Below are positions 5,897-6,999 of a stretch of 6,999 bases of DNA, piece after piece (within the stretch, counting starts at the first letter, position 1; the number at the start of each line of letters is the position of its first letter). Where the stretch lies: positions 1 to 6,999 of the forward strand of contig CANOFK010000058.1 of the NCBI GenBank assembly GCA_947565265.1, read 5' to 3'. The stretch is from an uncultured Clostridia bacterium. GTDB taxonomy: Bacteria > Bacillota > Clostridia > Oscillospirales > Acutalibacteraceae. The position numbers and the translations under genes were made by a program. The notes under the pieces were generated by a model. It was not told the DNA's origin and did no database searches. It was given only the letters and a program-made list of their open reading frames with translations.

Positions 5897-6811
5897 TTGG
5901 AAACCGCATGGATTGTATTCCAGCAGACATTGACCATGGCGATCTACATGATGGTGGGGTTTGCCCTGTTTAAAGGGGGAAAGATCACCAAAGAGGGGAG
6001 CAAGTCCCTGGCCAACCTGCTGCTATGGCTGATCATCCCCACGGTGATCATCCACAGCTTTTGTGTGGAGTTCTCCCTTGCCCGCCTGGCAGACCTGGGG
6101 CTAAGCGCCCTGCTGGCCGCCGGGGCGTTGCTGGTGTCGCTGGTAATGGCGCGGGTCATTTACAAAAACCACCCCGTCGATGACTTCGCGGCGGCTTTCT
6201 CCAACTGCGGCTTTATGGGTATCCCCTTGGTACGGGCCGGGTTTGGGGATGAGGCCGTGTTCCTGCTGGTAGGCTTTGTGGTGCTGCTGAACCTTTTACA
6301 GTGGACTTACGGCGCGGCTTTGCTCAAGGGGGAGAAAAAGCCCCTGTCCCCCAGGGAATTGCTGCTGAACCCCATCACCATAGGCGCGGCCATAGGGCTG
6401 GCGCTGTTTGCCAGCGGGCTGGGGGCCAAGCTGCCGGGGGTGCTCAGCGGGGCCATTGGCGGGGTGGCGGCGCTGAACTCCCCCATTGCCATGCTGGTGC
6501 TGGGGGTGTACATGGCCCAAACCAGCCTGCGGGAAACCTTCCTCTCCCCGCGGCTGTACGCCCTTAGCGGGGTGCGCCTGCTGCTGATCCCCGCCGTCAC
6601 CCTTTTGCTGGTGATGCTGGCCCCGGTAAGCGCTACCATGAAGTACGTTATCCTGATTGCGGCGGCTGCCCCGGTGGGGGCCAATGTGGCCGTCTATGCC
6701 CAACTGTATGGGCGGGACTACGCCTACGCCTGCCGTACGGTGGTGCTCAGCACCCTGCTGTCCATCCTCTCCCTGCCCTTACTGACAGCCCTGGCCGCCC
6801 TGGCTTGGTAG
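5897..6811 (+). CDS. AEC-family membrane transporter (auxin efflux carrier-type permease)
   Basis: This is a predicted inner-membrane secondary transporter of the AEC family. Bacterial members move small organic acids such as malate or malonate, or have unknown substrates; the substrate cannot be read here. With TTG at 5897 as start it has 304 residues, usual for the family, and the N-terminus METAWIVFQQ has the expected few residues before the first helix. GTG at 5885 would add four. About ten membrane segments are visible: roughly 6-25, 38-55, 66-88, 97-113, 119-142, 158-173, 184-206, 219-242, 249-269 and 279-302. The helix-breaking motif FSNCGFMGIPLV (101-112) and the C-terminal AAAPVGANVAVYAQLYGRD (256-274) are AEC hallmarks. 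It is transcribed alone from a consensus promoter, after the pnp terminator, so it is not functionally tied to pnp. No canonical terminator follows, only the hairpin cluster. Confidence 0.9.
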   Translation: METAWIVFQQTLTMAIYMMVGFALFKGGKITKEGSKSLANLLLWLIIPTVIIHSFCVEFSLARLADLGLSALLAAGALLVSLVMARVIYKNHPVDDFAAAFSNCGFMGIPLVRAGFGDEAVFLLVGFVVLLNLLQWTYGAALLKGEKKPLSPRELLLNPITIGAAIGLALFASGLGAKLPGVLSGAIGGVAALNSPIAMLVLGVYMAQTSLRETFLSPRLYALSGVRLLLIPAVTLLLVMLAPVSATMKYVILIAAAAPVGANVAVYAQLYGRDYAYACRTVVLSTLLSILSLPLLTALAALAW

Positions 6812-6833
6812 CCTTTGGGTAGCTTTTGGGGTG

Positions 6834-6923
6834 CCTTAAGGCCGCCTCCGGCGGCTCAAGGGGCTTTGCCCCTTAAAGAATCCCCACCAAAGGGCCATAG
6901 GCCCTCTGGACGCCTGCATGGGG
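6834..6923. repeat. Cluster of adjacent hairpins, candidate interspersed palindromic repeat
   Basis: Three strong palindromes sit side by side. The first is GCCGCC/GGCGGC (6841-6846 with 6850-6855), flanked by CCTT/AAGG (6834-6837 with 6858-6861). The second is AAGGGGC/GCCCCTT (6858-6864 with 6868-6874). The third is CCA-AGGGCC/GGCCCT-TGG (6887-6896 with 6900-6909, one mismatch), enclosed by CCCCA/TGGGG (6882-6886 with 6919-6923). None is followed by a T-run on either strand, so they are not standard terminators. The layout resembles REP-like or MITE-like intergenic elements common in GC-rich gut Firmicutes. Only one copy lies in this window, so repeat status is inference. Confidence 0.5.
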
Positions 6924-6948
6924 CCTTTCGAACATTTCCTTTTTGATT

Positions 6949-6974
6949 TAGGCACATCCTCCCTATTGTGCTTA
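6949..6974. other. Hairpin near the window end
   Basis: TAGGCACA (6949-6956) pairs with TGTGCTTA (6967-6974) over 8 bp including one G-T, with a 10-nt loop. A TTTTT run lies before it on the + strand, not after. The local base composition turns AT-rich from about 6930, unlike the rest of the window. It may belong to an element or gene starting beyond the window. I see no coding frame here. Confidence 0.35.
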
Positions 6975-6999
6975 GGGCTTGTTTGAAAATAGAGGAAAT

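Noticed and set aside
6858..6880. AAGGGGC/GCCCCTT hairpin as the transporter terminator
   Set aside because: It is followed by AAAGAA on the + strand and by no T-run on the minus strand, so it lacks the intrinsic terminator signature.

Overview
The window is a GC-rich (roughly 60%) stretch of bacterial chromosome with every supported gene on the + strand. The gene set (uvrA, rpsO next to pnp, an AEC-type permease), sigma-A-type promoters, AAGGAGG-like ribosome binding sites and the style of the proteins suggest a GC-rich Firmicute of the clostridial/oscillospiral kind. This is inferred from style and gene order; the sequence alone does not fix a genus.

Layout: (1) Positions 1-1997 hold the 3' two thirds of uvrA, whose start lies before the window. 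(2) Positions 2061-2831 hold a 256-residue protein of unknown function, 63 nt after uvrA with no terminator between, so probably co-transcribed. It contains an internal repeat that I do not recognise. (3) A clear sigma-A promoter (2870-2898) and a structured leader that can fold as a three-way junction precede rpsO (3012-3275, ribosomal protein S15). (4) After rpsO comes a GC-rich terminator-like hairpin (3311-3357). A remarkably long imperfect hairpin (3375-3462, about 32 base pairs) then lies just before pnp (3498-5726, full-length polynucleotide phosphorylase). I see no promoter between rpsO and pnp, so pnp is probably expressed by readthrough. (5) A strong intrinsic terminator (5763-5795) closes the pnp unit. 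It is followed by a G-quadruplex-type G-tract cluster and a perfect-consensus TTGACA-N17-TATAAT promoter for an AEC-family membrane transporter (5897-6811). (6) The last 188 nt carry no gene but a run of hairpins that looks like an interspersed palindromic repeat.

Functionally the window joins DNA repair (UvrA), translation (S15) and RNA turnover (PNPase). rpsO-pnp is a widespread pair, and both genes are autoregulated at the RNA level in the bacteria where this has been studied. The two structured leaders seen here fit that logic and are the most interesting non-coding signals. I found no mobile-element gene, CRISPR array, tRNA, rRNA or clearly new multi-gene system. Most of the window is ordinary core chromosome, and the novelty lies in the RNA structures, the orphan repeat protein and the 3' hairpin cluster.
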